Positions 8,324-16,630 of a stretch of 64,000 nt of DNA are shown one piece after another. Location: the NCBI GenBank assembly GCA_002423545.1, contig DIWP01000045.1, positions 6,661 to 70,660 on the forward strand. Direction: 5' to 3'. Below the pieces are notes generated by a model. That model was not told the DNA's origin. It did not search any database and saw nothing but the letters and a program-made list of their open reading frames with translations. The DNA is from Thermoleophilia bacterium UBA6103. GTDB lineage: Bacteria; Actinomycetota; Thermoleophilia; UBA2241. The first letter of the stretch is position 1. Every line of letters begins with the position of its first letter. A program made the position numbers and the translations under genes.

Positions 8324-8626
8324 GCTCTCGCATCCCCGCCACACCTGACCGCCCCCTCGGGGCTGCCCGTGCACGCCCCGACGCAGCGTCTCGCCCGTCT
8401 GTTGCCGCGGCTCACGATGGCCCGATCGTCGTGGTCGTGGCCGCGCGGAGCCTCCCGCTGTCCGGGACCGCGCCGTGCGGCCATCGCCCTCGTACCCACG
8501 GAGCCGGTCGGCTAGAATGACCGCCCTGCGCGCAGCGACGCAACGGCGTCCGCGGCAGCATCCGGGCGCAGCGCCGGCAGACCGCGTCCGGCTCCGGACC
8601 GCCGTTCACGCGAAAGGACACACCCG
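8324..8626 (+). other. Non-coding stretch upstream of the aminotransferase gene
   Basis: No convincing gene in this stretch. TAGAAT at 8513-8518 is a good -10 box without a clear -35; it would give a leader of about 100 bases before the aminotransferase. GAAAGGA near 8611-8617 is the ribosome-binding site for ATG 8627. I see no recognisable riboswitch. Confidence 0.4.
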
Positions 8627-9787
8627 ATGCTCAAGAGGTTCCTTCTGACACCCGGCCCGACGCCGGTGCCGCCGGAGGTCCTGGCCGCGATGGCCGAGCC
8701 GGTGATGCACCACCGGGCCCCGCGCTTCACTGCGGTCCTCACGGATGTGGTGGCCGGCCTGAAGTCGATCTACCAGACGGGGAACGATGTGCTCGTCTTC
8801 GCGTCCTCCGGCACCGGCGCCATGGAGTCGGCGGTGGTCAACCTGGTCGCCCCGGGCGACAGGGTGATCGTGGCCAGCGCCGGCAAGTTCGGCGAGCGCT
8901 GGCTGCAGCTCAATCGGACCTGGGGAGCCGACGTCGTTGCCCTCGAGTACGAGTACGGCACCAGGGCCGACCCGGCGGACATCGAACGGGCCCTGGCCGA
9001 GCATCCGGACGTAGTCGCCGTCTTCGTCCAGTCCAGCGAGACCAGCACCGGCGTCCTCAACGACATCCGCGCCATCGGTGAGGTCGTGTCGCGCACGCCG
9101 GCGCTGCTGGTGGTCGATGCCATCAGCGGACTCGGTGCCACCGACCTGCGCACCGACGAATGGCACGTCGACGTGTGCGTCGCCGGTTCGCAGAAGGCGC
9201 TCATGGTGCCGCCCGGTCTGGCCTATGTGGCCGTCAGCACCAAGGCATGGAAGAAGGTGGAGGCGACCGACAACCCCCGCTACTACTTCGACTGGACGGC
9301 GGCCCGCACGAAGATGGCCGGCGACTCGGCGCAGACGCCGTACACACCGGCCGTCAGCCTGCTGGCGGCGCAGAACGCGGCCATCCGGCTCATCCACGAG
9401 GAAGGCCTCGAGAACGTCTTCGAACGTCATCGGATGCTGGGCCGGGCCTGCCGCGAGGGCGCCCGGGCCCAGGGGCTGAGTCTCTTCGGGCCGGATGACC
9501 CGGAGGCCAACTCGGTGACCGCGATCGTGGTGCCGGACGGTGTCGACGGTGGCAGGATCACCTCGCTGGCGCGCGACAAGTACGGTGTCTGGCTGGCCGG
9601 CGGACAGGGCGCCATGAAGGGGCGCATCTTCCGCTTCGGCCACTGTGGCTACTTCGGCGCCAGCGACATCGTCGTCGGACTGTCGGTGATGGAGATGGTG
9701 CTGGCTGAGCTGGGCTACCCGGTGCGCTGGGGCGCCTCGCTGGCCGCCGCCGAGCAGGTGTTCATGCAGAGTACGGTGGCGCTATGA
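8627..9787 (+). CDS. Class V aminotransferase (serine/alanine-glyoxylate aminotransferase family), probable phosphoserine or serine transaminase
   Basis: A 386-residue PLP enzyme of the small class V group (serine-glyoxylate, alanine-glyoxylate and PucG-like transaminases). It opens with FLLTPGPTPVPPEV, has the 'FASSGTGAMESAVVNL' PLP-phosphate region, the DAISGLG metal-like motif, and PLP lysine Lys190 in AGSQKALMVPPG. The gene overlaps an ATG used by the downstream serA frame and stands just before serA. In several lineages without classical SerC, a class V enzyme of this type makes phosphoserine, so this pair probably supplies serine. A serine-glyoxylate role is the main alternative. An RBS (GAAAGGA) precedes ATG 8627. 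Confidence 0.85.
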   Translation: MLKRFLLTPGPTPVPPEVLAAMAEPVMHHRAPRFTAVLTDVVAGLKSIYQTGNDVLVFASSGTGAMESAVVNLVAPGDRVIVASAGKFGERWLQLNRTWGADVVALEYEYGTRADPADIERALAEHPDVVAVFVQSSETSTGVLNDIRAIGEVVSRTPALLVVDAISGLGATDLRTDEWHVDVCVAGSQKALMVPPGLAYVAVSTKAWKKVEATDNPRYYFDWTAARTKMAGDSAQTPYTPAVSLLAAQNAAIRLIHEEGLENVFERHRMLGRACREGARAQGLSLFGPDDPEANSVTAIVVPDGVDGGRITSLARDKYGVWLAGGQGAMKGRIFRFGHCGYFGASDIVVGLSVMEMVLAELGYPVRWGASLAAAEQVFMQSTVAL

Positions 9788-9834
9788 GCCCGGGGACGAC
9801 GACGAGCGGCCATCAGGCCGGTGAGGGGCAAGGC

Positions 9835-11451
9835 ATGACCGAGCGCAAGCGGGTGCTGGTCAAGGAGAAGCTGGCGCCGCAGGGCGTCGAGCTGCTGGCG
9901 GCCGACTTCGACGTCGATCTGGGACTCGACTGGACCGACGAAGAGTTCCTGGCCCGGCTGAAGGACTACGACGCGCTCATCGTGCGTTCGGCGACGAAGG
10001 TGACGGCCGAGGTGATCGCCGCCGGCACGCGGCTCAGTGTCGTCGGCCGCGCCGGCGTCGGGGTCGACAATGTCGATCTGGCGGCGGCGACCAAGCGCGG
10101 CATCTTGGTCGTCAACGCGCCCACCAGCAACGTGCTCACCGCCGCCGAGCACACGATCGCCATGCTGATGGCGTGCGCCCGCAACATCCCGCAGGCGCAC
10201 GCCGCGCTCAAGGCCGGCCGCTGGGAGCGCAGCAAGTACGGTGGCGTGGAGCTGGCCGGCAAGACGCTGGGCGTCATCGGTCTCGGTCGCATCGGGGCGC
10301 TGGTCGCCGAGCGCGCCCGCGGCCTCAAGATGGAGGTGCTGGCCTACGATCCCTACGTACCGGCCGAGCGCTTCCGCGACCTGGGCCTGGAGCGGGCCGA
10401 GGACGCCGAGCGTGTCTACCGTGAGGCCGACTTCATCTCCGTCCATCTGCCGCGCAACGCCGACACGCTCGGGTTCATCGACGACGCGGCCTTCGCCAAG
10501 ATGAAGGACGGCGTACGGGTGGTCAACGTCGCCCGCGGCGGCATCATCGACGAGGGCGCGCTGGCGCGCGCCCTCGAGAGCGGCACGGTGGCCGCCGCGG
10601 CCGTCGACGTCTACCCGACCGAGCCGACCACCGACGACGTCCTCTTCGGCTACGACAACGTTGTCTGCACGCCGCATCTGGGCGCCAGCACCAAAGAAGC
10701 GCAGGTGCGGGCCGGCGTCCAGACCGCCGAGCAGGTGGCGCTGGCCCTCACGGGCCAGTTCGCGCCCAACGCCGTCAACGTGCCGTTCTCGCTGGGCGAG
10801 GACGCCGACGAGATCATGCCGCTGGTGGCCGTCGCGGAGATGCTGGGCAGCCTGATCACCCAGCTCGCCGACGAGCCGATCGACGAGCTGGAGATCGCCT
10901 TCGAGGGAGCGGTAGCGCGGCACGACACGCGCATCTTGACCATGGCCGTGCTGCGAGGGTCCCTGGCCGGCAAGGTCGAGGACGAGGTCAACTTCGTCAA
11001 CGTGGCCGGCATCGCCGAGGAGCGCGGCCTGACGGTGCGCGAGACGCATCAGCCGGCGGTCGTCGACTACCTCAGCCTCATCACCGTCACGGCGCCGTCC
11101 AAGCCGTGCGCACCGGGAGGCCCGCCGCTGGCCGTGGCCGGTACGGCCCTCGGCGTCCATCACCGGCCGCGCATCGTCAGCGTCTTCGGCCGCACCGTCG
11201 ACCTGGAACCCACCCCGGACATGCTGTTCGTGCGGGCTCGCGCCCAGGTTCCGGGCGTCTTCGGCCGTATCGGGACCAAGATCGGTGAGTTCGGTCTCAA
11301 CATCAACCAGGTGGCGGTCGGCGTCAGCGGGCCCGGTGAGCACGAGGTCATGGGGCTGGCCCTGGCCGGTCCGATCAGCGACGAGCAGGTCGCCGAGCTG
11401 GTGGCCGATGCCGACCTCTTCGACGGCAGGCGCGTGCGGCTGTTCCCATGA
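9835..11451 (+). CDS. serA: D-3-phosphoglycerate dehydrogenase
   Basis: Oxidises 3-phosphoglycerate to 3-phosphohydroxypyruvate, the first step of serine synthesis. It is the long SerA form (538 residues from ATG 9835): N-terminal substrate lobe, NAD-binding domain with GLGRIG near residue 147, the conserved 'NVARGGIIDEGAL' and 'TPHLGAST' segments, an intervening domain, and a C-terminal ACT domain (PGVFGRIGTKIGEFGLNI) used for serine feedback in relatives. An ATG at 9784 overlaps the aminotransferase stop and is in frame, but ATG 9835 has GTGAGGGG upstream and gives the standard N-terminus (KVLVKEKLAP-like). Coupled to the class V aminotransferase. Confidence 0.93.
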   Translation: MTERKRVLVKEKLAPQGVELLAADFDVDLGLDWTDEEFLARLKDYDALIVRSATKVTAEVIAAGTRLSVVGRAGVGVDNVDLAAATKRGILVVNAPTSNVLTAAEHTIAMLMACARNIPQAHAALKAGRWERSKYGGVELAGKTLGVIGLGRIGALVAERARGLKMEVLAYDPYVPAERFRDLGLERAEDAERVYREADFISVHLPRNADTLGFIDDAAFAKMKDGVRVVNVARGGIIDEGALARALESGTVAAAAVDVYPTEPTTDDVLFGYDNVVCTPHLGASTKEAQVRAGVQTAEQVALALTGQFAPNAVNVPFSLGEDADEIMPLVAVAEMLGSLITQLADEPIDELEIAFEGAVARHDTRILTMAVLRGSLAGKVEDEVNFVNVAGIAEERGLTVRETHQPAVVDYLSLITVTAPSKPCAPGGPPLAVAGTALGVHHRPRIVSVFGRTVDLEPTPDMLFVRARAQVPGVFGRIGTKIGEFGLNINQVAVGVSGPGEHEVMGLALAGPISDEQVAELVADADLFDGRRVRLFP

Positions 11452-11778
11452 CAGGGGTGCTGAGCTCCAGACGAAGCGGGGCCAGAGCCGATGGGCGGGC
11501 CGCGACACGTCGATCGCACACTGATTAAGGCTCAAGTAGACGGTGAGAGTCATACCGGCGAGGCGATGGAGGCTGCGATGGCGTGCAGACTGACGCGGCC
11601 GCGCACCGGTCGCACACAGGGCTCCCCGCCTGCGCGCCCTGAGCGCTCCCTGAACGGGATGCTCACAGCGCAGCTCTAGCCTGCAGCCGGCAGACGGGCC
11701 GAGCAACGGTCCGGTACTGCGCATGACGTTGAACACGCGCGGTCGCCGGACGCGATCGCGGACGCCGGAGCGGATGGC
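11452..11778 (+). other. Intergenic region without a supported gene
   Basis: The 327 bases between serA and the glycosyltransferase hold only short open frames of arginine/proline-rich composition that look like chance. A less G+C-rich patch (11520-11560) might carry a promoter, but I could not match a -35/-10 pair convincingly. Confidence 0.4.
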
Positions 11779-12549
11779 ATGGACTTGTGTGACGTCACCA
11801 TCGTCGTGCCGACGCGGAACGAGCGCATCAACGTGCGCACGTTCCTTGCCGGCATCCCACCGGACATCGATCTCGTGGTGGTCGACGACAGCGACGACGA
11901 CACCCGTGACATCGTCCGCGAGGTACGACGGCAGCGCACCCGGATCATCCGCACCAGGGGCACCATCGCGGCGGCGCGGCAGATCGGCGCGGACGCGGCG
12001 GCGACCGACTGGGTGCTGTTCACCGACGCCGACGTCGTCTTCGCACCCGACTACTTCACGCGGCTCGCCGAGTTGCCGGTACCGGTCGGACAGGGCGGCT
12101 TCGTCGGCGCCAAGAGCAGCGTCGGCCGCTATCGGCGGTACTACTGGTGGTTCGATCTCTGGCTGCGCATCGCCTGTCTGGTCGGCGCTCCGGCGGGGAC
12201 CGGCTCCAACATGCTGCTGCGCCGCTCCGCGCTGGCCGACGCCGGCGGCTTCGACGTGTCGCAGCGCTGCAACGAGGACTCGCTGGTGACGTATCAGGTC
12301 AAGCGGGCCGGCCATCGGGTCACGTTCGCCCCAAGGCTGGTGGTGCACGAAGTCGACCACCGGCGCCTCGAGCGCGGAGCATGGAAGAAGAGCCTGCACA
12401 GCATCGTGCGGTGCATGGCGCTGTTCTGGGGTCTCATCCCGGCCTCTCGGCGCAGCCACGACTGGGGCTACTGGGAGCCGCGGCCCGACGCCACCGCGGC
12501 GCACCGACCGCAGCCGGCGACGCAGGAGGAGCCGGGCGGCGCCGGCTGA
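11779..12549 (+). CDS. Glycosyltransferase family 2
   Basis: A 256-residue GT-A fold transferase. It begins with VTIVVPTRNERINV, has the nucleotide-sugar motif VVVDDSDDD, the metal-binding DAD in FTDADVVF (about residue 84), and a later acceptor-side 'NEDSLVTYQVKRAGH' segment equivalent to the ED motif. There is one short hydrophobic patch (WWFDLWLRIACLV) but no clear membrane spans, so it is probably cytoplasmic or peripheral. Sugar donor and acceptor are unknown. The start is ATG 11779 with GGAG 8-9 bases upstream. It is transcribed alone or with the membrane-anchored propeller protein that follows. Confidence 0.85.
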   Translation: MDLCDVTIVVPTRNERINVRTFLAGIPPDIDLVVVDDSDDDTRDIVREVRRQRTRIIRTRGTIAAARQIGADAAATDWVLFTDADVVFAPDYFTRLAELPVPVGQGGFVGAKSSVGRYRRYYWWFDLWLRIACLVGAPAGTGSNMLLRRSALADAGGFDVSQRCNEDSLVTYQVKRAGHRVTFAPRLVVHEVDHRRLERGAWKKSLHSIVRCMALFWGLIPASRRSHDWGYWEPRPDATAAHRPQPATQEEPGGAG

Positions 12550-12588
12550 GGCGGCCGGCACCGACCAGGCGCCACCTGCCGCTGTCGC

Positions 12589-13812
12589 TTGCCGCCGGGG
12601 TCGGCCGTCGCCGGGGCGATCCCGGGGTCTGCGCGAGCCGCCGTCCGGCGGACCCGCTTGTCTCAGCGCGTCCGGTGGCCGATAATCGAAGCTTCAGCAG
12701 GGGGTCGTCAACTGAGGTCTCGAGTCCCACAGATCGCCGCCGTCGGATTGGCGGCGGTCGCCATCACGCTCGCCGTCACGTGGGCCATGTGGCCACGCGA
12801 ACAGCCCGTGGCGCCGGCGGGTCAGTCCATGCGCGCCGAGAGGCCGGCCGGCATCACCGAGTTCTTCGTCGCTGCGCTGCGCTGGCCGAACGGGACGCCG
12901 GCCGGCATGACGTTCTCCGGCGACGCCGTCGTCTGGAGCGAGACCACGGAGAAACAGGGCGGGCTCTTCGCCGCCGATGTGCGCATCCAGGAGAGGCTCC
13001 TGCTGCGGAAGGCCGCCAAAGGCAACTCCCAATCGTCGCCGGTGCTCGCCGGAGAGATGCTGGTGTGGCTGGAACAGCGCAGCGGCGCCAAGGGCGGCAA
13101 GCTCGATGTCTGGATGGCCCGACCTCCGTCCGGCGCTTCACAGTTGATGATCGGACAGGTCCCGGTGCGCGGCCTCGATGCCGACGGCGACCTGATCGTG
13201 TGGCTGCAGCGTGTCGCCGACAAGGACGATCCGGACAGTCCCGACGATCAGGTCTGGACGTACGACGTGGCGAAAGGTCGACTGCGGCAGATTGAGGCAG
13301 GGGCGGGACCCAAGACCGACATCGCCGTCTCGCGCGGGGTCGTCGCCTGGTCCTGTCGCGAGCCCGATGCCGACGACATGACCGGTGTGTGGATCCACGA
13401 CACGGTCACGGGGCAGACGGTCCACACGGTCGTCAACCCGGTGCCCTCTCTCGACCTCTCAGGTCATACTCTCGTGTGGTGCAGCGGCAGCGGCGACGTC
13501 TACGGTCTCGATCTGCGGACGCGGACCCGGTTCACGATCTCGGTCGCCCCCGGTACGCAGGCAGATGTACAGATCGACGGTGACCTTGTGGCCTGGTGGG
13601 ATGGGCGCGCGGCCCGCGAATCCGATTCCGGCGTCGGTCGTGAACAGGTGCGCGGCGATGTGTACGCCTACGATCTGAGCACCGGCGACGAGATCCCGGT
13701 GAGTACGAACAAGGCGGCGCAGAAAGACCCGCGGGTCTCCGGCGACACCGTGGTCTGGCTCGACGAACGTTCCGGCGAGTGGGAGATCCGCGGCGCCGTC
13801 GTCAGGCCGTAG
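12589..13812 (+). CDS. Membrane-anchored beta-propeller-like protein (TolB/WD40-like repeats), function unknown
   Basis: After a single N-terminal membrane segment (PQIAAVGLAAVAITLAVTW) comes an extracytoplasmic region of about 350 residues. It is built from repeated blades with 'G..VVW.....' and 'DG..VAWWD' spacing (LAGEMLVWLE, DGDLIVWLQ, SRGVVAWSC, SGHTLVWCS, DGDLVAWWD, SGDTVVWLDE). This is the pattern of TolB-like or DUF5050-like propellers seen in secreted proteins. The start is uncertain: the longest frame opens at TTG 12589, but a good promoter lies at 12658-12686 inside that extension, so translation may begin near 12712 (possibly CTG after GGGGG) just before the membrane segment. No catalytic residues were identified. 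Confidence 0.65.
   Translation: MPPGSAVAGAIPGSARAAVRRTRLSQRVRWPIIEASAGGRQLRSRVPQIAAVGLAAVAITLAVTWAMWPREQPVAPAGQSMRAERPAGITEFFVAALRWPNGTPAGMTFSGDAVVWSETTEKQGGLFAADVRIQERLLLRKAAKGNSQSSPVLAGEMLVWLEQRSGAKGGKLDVWMARPPSGASQLMIGQVPVRGLDADGDLIVWLQRVADKDDPDSPDDQVWTYDVAKGRLRQIEAGAGPKTDIAVSRGVVAWSCREPDADDMTGVWIHDTVTGQTVHTVVNPVPSLDLSGHTLVWCSGSGDVYGLDLRTRTRFTISVAPGTQADVQIDGDLVAWWDGRAARESDSGVGREQVRGDVYAYDLSTGDEIPVSTNKAAQKDPRVSGDTVVWLDERSGEWEIRGAVVRP
12658..12686 (+). promoter_or_regulatory. Candidate promoter of the propeller gene (TTGTCT-17-GATAAT)
   Basis: TTGTCT (12658-12663) and GATAAT (12681-12686) stand 17 bases apart, predicting transcription from about 12693. It falls inside the longest open frame and therefore argues for a start codon after 12693. 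Confidence 0.5.
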
Positions 13813-13830
13813 CGCACCGGCAACGGCGCG

Positions 13831-13848
13831 CGGCGGCAACGGCCGCCG
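13831..13848. terminator. Hairpin between convergent genes
   Basis: CGGCGGC (13831-13837) pairs with GCCGCCG (13842-13848) around a 4-base AACG loop. It lies between the stop codons of the propeller gene (13812) and the convergent hypothetical gene (13853), so it probably serves both. There is no T-tract. Confidence 0.45.
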
Positions 13849-13852
13849 GGCG

Positions 13853-14548
13853 TCACTGCTCGGCGGTCACGAAGACCACCAGGGCGGCGGTGGCCTGCAC
13901 GGGATCGGCCCCGGAGACATCGCCGCTGAACTCGATCTCCACCGCCGCTCCGTGCAACTCATCGGACGTGACGGCCGCCTCCACCGGCTGCAGGCCGATG
14001 TCTGTGCGACGGTAGAACAGGGTGTCCTCGGTGATGGCCACCGAGGCCCGATCGCAGACGGTGTCGGGCTCGGGATGGCCCTCGACGAGGATCCACCCGA
14101 GGACCAGACCCTGTGGGTCGGAGATCGTCGTGAGGCCGGTCACGATGCCACGTACGCCCACCGCGACGCTGGCGGGATCGGGCAGCGACGGCGACGGCGA
14201 CGGACGCGGGCTCTGTGGCGACGGCTCGGGATCACGCAACTCCTTGAGGCGCACGTCCCAGCCGCCCAGCGTGGTGGGTATGCCGGCTTCGATGCGGGGC
14301 GTCAGCTCACGGACGTAGACCTGGATGAACCGTTTGCCGTGGCGCTCGCCGATGCCGACGCTCACGACCCCGGGCCGCTTGAGCAGGTACGACTGGTACA
14401 TCTTGAAAAAGGGCTCCAGCGGCTCGGGTTCCGGCGCCGAGCCGCGGGTGCCGGCCCACACGCCACCGACCGCCGCACCGAGGAGCACCACGGCAGCGGT
14501 GGCGGCGATGAGGCGGTGACGGGCGATCAGTGCGAGCAGGCGGCGCAT
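13853..14548 (-). CDS. Hypothetical membrane-anchored protein
   Basis: A 231-residue protein that I do not assign to a family with confidence. It has a basic N-terminus, one membrane-spanning segment (LIAATAAVVLLGAAVGGVW), a small alpha/beta segment (PGVVSVGIGERHGKRFIQVYV), a Ser/Pro repeat linker (PSPQSPRPSPSPS), and a C-terminal domain with 'GWILVEG...D.ASVAITEDT'. That last part is weakly reminiscent of DUF3221-like extracytoplasmic domains. It probably faces outward, held by the N-terminal anchor. It starts 43 bases after the hisG stop on the same strand, so it may be co-transcribed with hisG without sharing its function. Confidence 0.6.
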   Translation of the reverse strand: MRRLLALIARHRLIAATAAVVLLGAAVGGVWAGTRGSAPEPEPLEPFFKMYQSYLLKRPGVVSVGIGERHGKRFIQVYVRELTPRIEAGIPTTLGGWDVRLKELRDPEPSPQSPRPSPSPSLPDPASVAVGVRGIVTGLTTISDPQGLVLGWILVEGHPEPDTVCDRASVAITEDTLFYRRTDIGLQPVEAAVTSDELHGAAVEIEFSGDVSGADPVQATAALVVFVTAEQ

Positions 14549-14591
14549 GGCTCCCCTGAGCAGGCGGACCGGGGCTCGCCGCTCACACCAC

Positions 14592-15461
14592 TCACATCAC
14601 GATCTTGTTGAGCGGGTACTCGACAAGGCCCTCGGCGCCGGCCTTCTTGAGGGCCGGGATGATGTGGCGGACGACCGACTCGTCGATGATGGTATTGACG
14701 GCGACCCACTCTTCGTCGCTCAGGTGAGAGATCGTCGGCCGGCGCAGCGCCGGCAACGTGGCGAGGACGGTGTCGAGGTCCTCGCGCCGCACGTTCATCA
14801 TCAGACCGACCTTGTCGAGGGCGTTCATGGCGCCCTCCAGCAGCAGGCGCAGGTCCTCGAGCTTGCGCCGCTTCCAGGCGTCGGACCAGGCGACGTGGTT
14901 GGCGATCAGGCGCGTCGTCGACTCAAGGACGACGTCGACGATGCGCAGCTTGTTGGCGCGCAGCGACGCCCCGGTCTCGGTGGCTTCGACGATCGCGTCG
15001 GCCAGATCGGGCGGCTTGACCTCGGTGGCGCCCCAGCTGAACTCGACCTTGGCCTTCACGTCGTGGGCGGTCAGATAGCGCTCGGTGGTCCGTACGAGCT
15101 CGGTAGCGACGATCCGGTCCTCCAGGTCGCCGATCGTCTCGATCGGCGAGGACTGCGGCACGGCGAGGACCCAGCGGACCTTGCCGAAGCTCTTCTTGGC
15201 GTAGACGAGTTCGGCGACCTGTTCCACGTCGGCGCCAATCTCACTGATCCAGTCCTGCCCGGTGAGGCCGGCGTCCAGGATGCCGTCCTCGACGTACCGG
15301 GCCATCTCCTGGGCACGGATCAGCATGCACTCGATCTCCGGGTCGTCGATGGCGGGGTAATAGGATCGACTGCTGGTGGTGATGTGGTAGCCGGCGCGGC
15401 GGAAGAGGTCGATCGTGGCAGTCTCGAGGCTGCCCTTGGGGATGCCGAGCTTGAGGATCAT
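14592..15461 (-). CDS. hisG: ATP phosphoribosyltransferase, long form (HisG-L)
   Basis: Catalyses the first histidine step (ATP + PRPP to phosphoribosyl-ATP). At 289 residues it is the long form, which carries its own C-terminal regulatory domain and needs no HisZ. Key motifs are intact: the N-terminal LGIPKGSLETAT, DAGLTGQDW, ELVRTTERYL, and the PRPP loop DLADAIVEATETGASLRANKL (about residue 161). The last 80 residues (GLMMNVRREDLDTVLATLPAL... to the end) form the HisG_C allosteric domain. The start is ATG 15461 with AAGGTG upstream. It lies 19 kb from the his operon, which encodes a second, eroded HisG plus HisZ, so this copy is probably the working enzyme. Confidence 0.93.
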   Translation of the reverse strand: MILKLGIPKGSLETATIDLFRRAGYHITTSSRSYYPAIDDPEIECMLIRAQEMARYVEDGILDAGLTGQDWISEIGADVEQVAELVYAKKSFGKVRWVLAVPQSSPIETIGDLEDRIVATELVRTTERYLTAHDVKAKVEFSWGATEVKPPDLADAIVEATETGASLRANKLRIVDVVLESTTRLIANHVAWSDAWKRRKLEDLRLLLEGAMNALDKVGLMMNVRREDLDTVLATLPALRRPTISHLSDEEWVAVNTIIDESVVRHIIPALKKAGAEGLVEYPLNKIVM

Positions 15462-15521
15462 GAGACACCTTCGCCGGGATGATGGCCTTCTGGAACGCCA
15501 GACAGTGTAGCAGGTGGGTGG

Positions 15522-15559
15522 CCGGCGGCTGAGGCGATGGCCGGCGGCTGAGGCGATGG
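15522..15559. repeat. Two tandem 19-base repeats upstream of hisG
   Basis: CCGGCGGCTGAGGCGATGG occurs twice in direct tandem (15522-15540 and 15541-15559), followed by a partial third copy. It lies about 60 bases upstream of the hisG start, next to a TACACT -10-like box on the minus strand (15504-15509). It could be slipped-strand expansion or an operator. Confidence 0.6.
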
Positions 15560-15692
15560 CCGGGGTGATGGCCGGGACCTCGGAGGTCTGCCACAATACT
15601 GCGACACGCGCGCCGGGAGGCCGGCGGGGGCGGCAGGTCGACGGCGACGGCCGCTCGACGACTCGTGGATCCGCGACAACGGGCCGATCTTC

Positions 15693-16472
15693 GTGCGCGA
15701 CGGCGCCGGTCGGGTGGCGCCGGTGCGCTTCCGCTTCGACGCGTGGGGCCAGAAGTTCCCGCCGTGGGACAGGGACGCCGAGGTGCCGCGGCGGATCGCC
15801 GAGGCCTGGGGCTGTCGGCTCTTCGAGGCGCCGCTGGTGCTGGAGGGTGGCGCCTTCAACACCGACGGCGACGGCACGCTGCTGACCACCGAGCAGTGCC
15901 TGCTTCATCATCGCAACCTCGGCCTGTCGCGGCGCGACTACGAACAGGCGTTCCACGACTGGCTGGGTATCGAGAAAGTGATCTGGCTGCCGTTCGGGCT
16001 GCTCGAGGACTCGGGGCCGCTGTCCACCGACGGTCACGTCGACGACGTGGCGCAGTTCGTGGCGCCCGGCGTGGTGCTGGCGCAGAGCTGCCCGCCGGAC
16101 AACGCCAACGCCTCGCGGTTCCAGGAGAACCTCGACGTGCTGCGGGCGGCGACCGACGCCCGCGGGCGGCGGCTCGAAGTGGTCGAGCTGCCGCAGCTGC
16201 CGTACACGCAGGGCGTCGGCCTGGGCGGCGACGTGCGGGCGCCGGGCAGCGGTACACACATGCCGGCGCCCTACGTGAACATGGTCTTCGCCAACGGCGC
16301 CGTCTTCCTGCCGCGTCTGGGCGCCGAGCAGGAGGACGAGGCATACGAGCTGATCGGCCGGCTGCTGCCGGATCGTCGGGTGATCGGCCTGCCGACCGAG
16401 CTCTCGGCGTTCGGCGGCGGCGGCCTCGGCTGCATCACGCAGCACGTACCGGCCGGCGAGCTGCTCATCTGA
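15693..16472 (+). CDS. Agmatine deiminase-family protein lacking its N-terminus (probable pseudogene)
   Basis: The frame matches the C-terminal two thirds of agmatine deiminases/peptidylarginine-deiminase-fold enzymes: FDAWGQKFPPWDRD, LEGGAFNTDGDGTLLTTEQCLL, GHVDDVAQFV (catalytic His/Asp region) and the nucleophile Cys in GGGLGCITQ near the end. Upstream in the same frame the family's DDSWIRDNGPIF (15657-15692) is still readable, but no ATG, GTG or TTG precedes it and the roughly 90 residues before it are absent; the preceding sequence is repeats and the hisG promoter region. GTG 15693 gives only 259 residues, against a usual 340-370. Loss of the substrate-binding N-terminal part makes activity unlikely. 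A decarboxylase that could make agmatine lies 4 kb away. Confidence 0.75.
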   Translation: MRDGAGRVAPVRFRFDAWGQKFPPWDRDAEVPRRIAEAWGCRLFEAPLVLEGGAFNTDGDGTLLTTEQCLLHHRNLGLSRRDYEQAFHDWLGIEKVIWLPFGLLEDSGPLSTDGHVDDVAQFVAPGVVLAQSCPPDNANASRFQENLDVLRAATDARGRRLEVVELPQLPYTQGVGLGGDVRAPGSGTHMPAPYVNMVFANGAVFLPRLGAEQEDEAYELIGRLLPDRRVIGLPTELSAFGGGGLGCITQHVPAGELLI

Positions 16473-16630
16473 GCCGGGCGGATCGCGCCCGGCGGAGCGC
16501 CGGCCTGACCCGGACACGGGTCGGCCGGCCACGCGGCCGGCGACGGTGTCGCGCAGGAGCGCGCCGGCCGCTGCGGTACTATTAGCTGTTCCGTCGTCCA
16601 GCAGGAGTTCTTCGCCCGAGACGCCACACC

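Noticed and set aside
8225..8515. Plus-strand 96-codon frame in the gap before the aminotransferase
   Set aside because: Ser/Pro/Arg-rich translation with no RBS and no resemblance to a protein family; it runs through the hairpin.
11491..11679. Plus-strand 62-codon frame between serA and the glycosyltransferase
   Set aside because: No RBS, biased composition, no motif; treated as chance.
9715..12561. A 948-codon minus-strand frame over serA and the glycosyltransferase
   Set aside because: Spans two plausible plus-strand genes and a gap; composition typical of antisense shadows.
15462..16532. Upstream extension of the hisG frame on the minus strand
   Set aside because: ATG 15461 with AAGGTG gives the exact family N-terminus; the extension runs antisense through the deiminase remnant.
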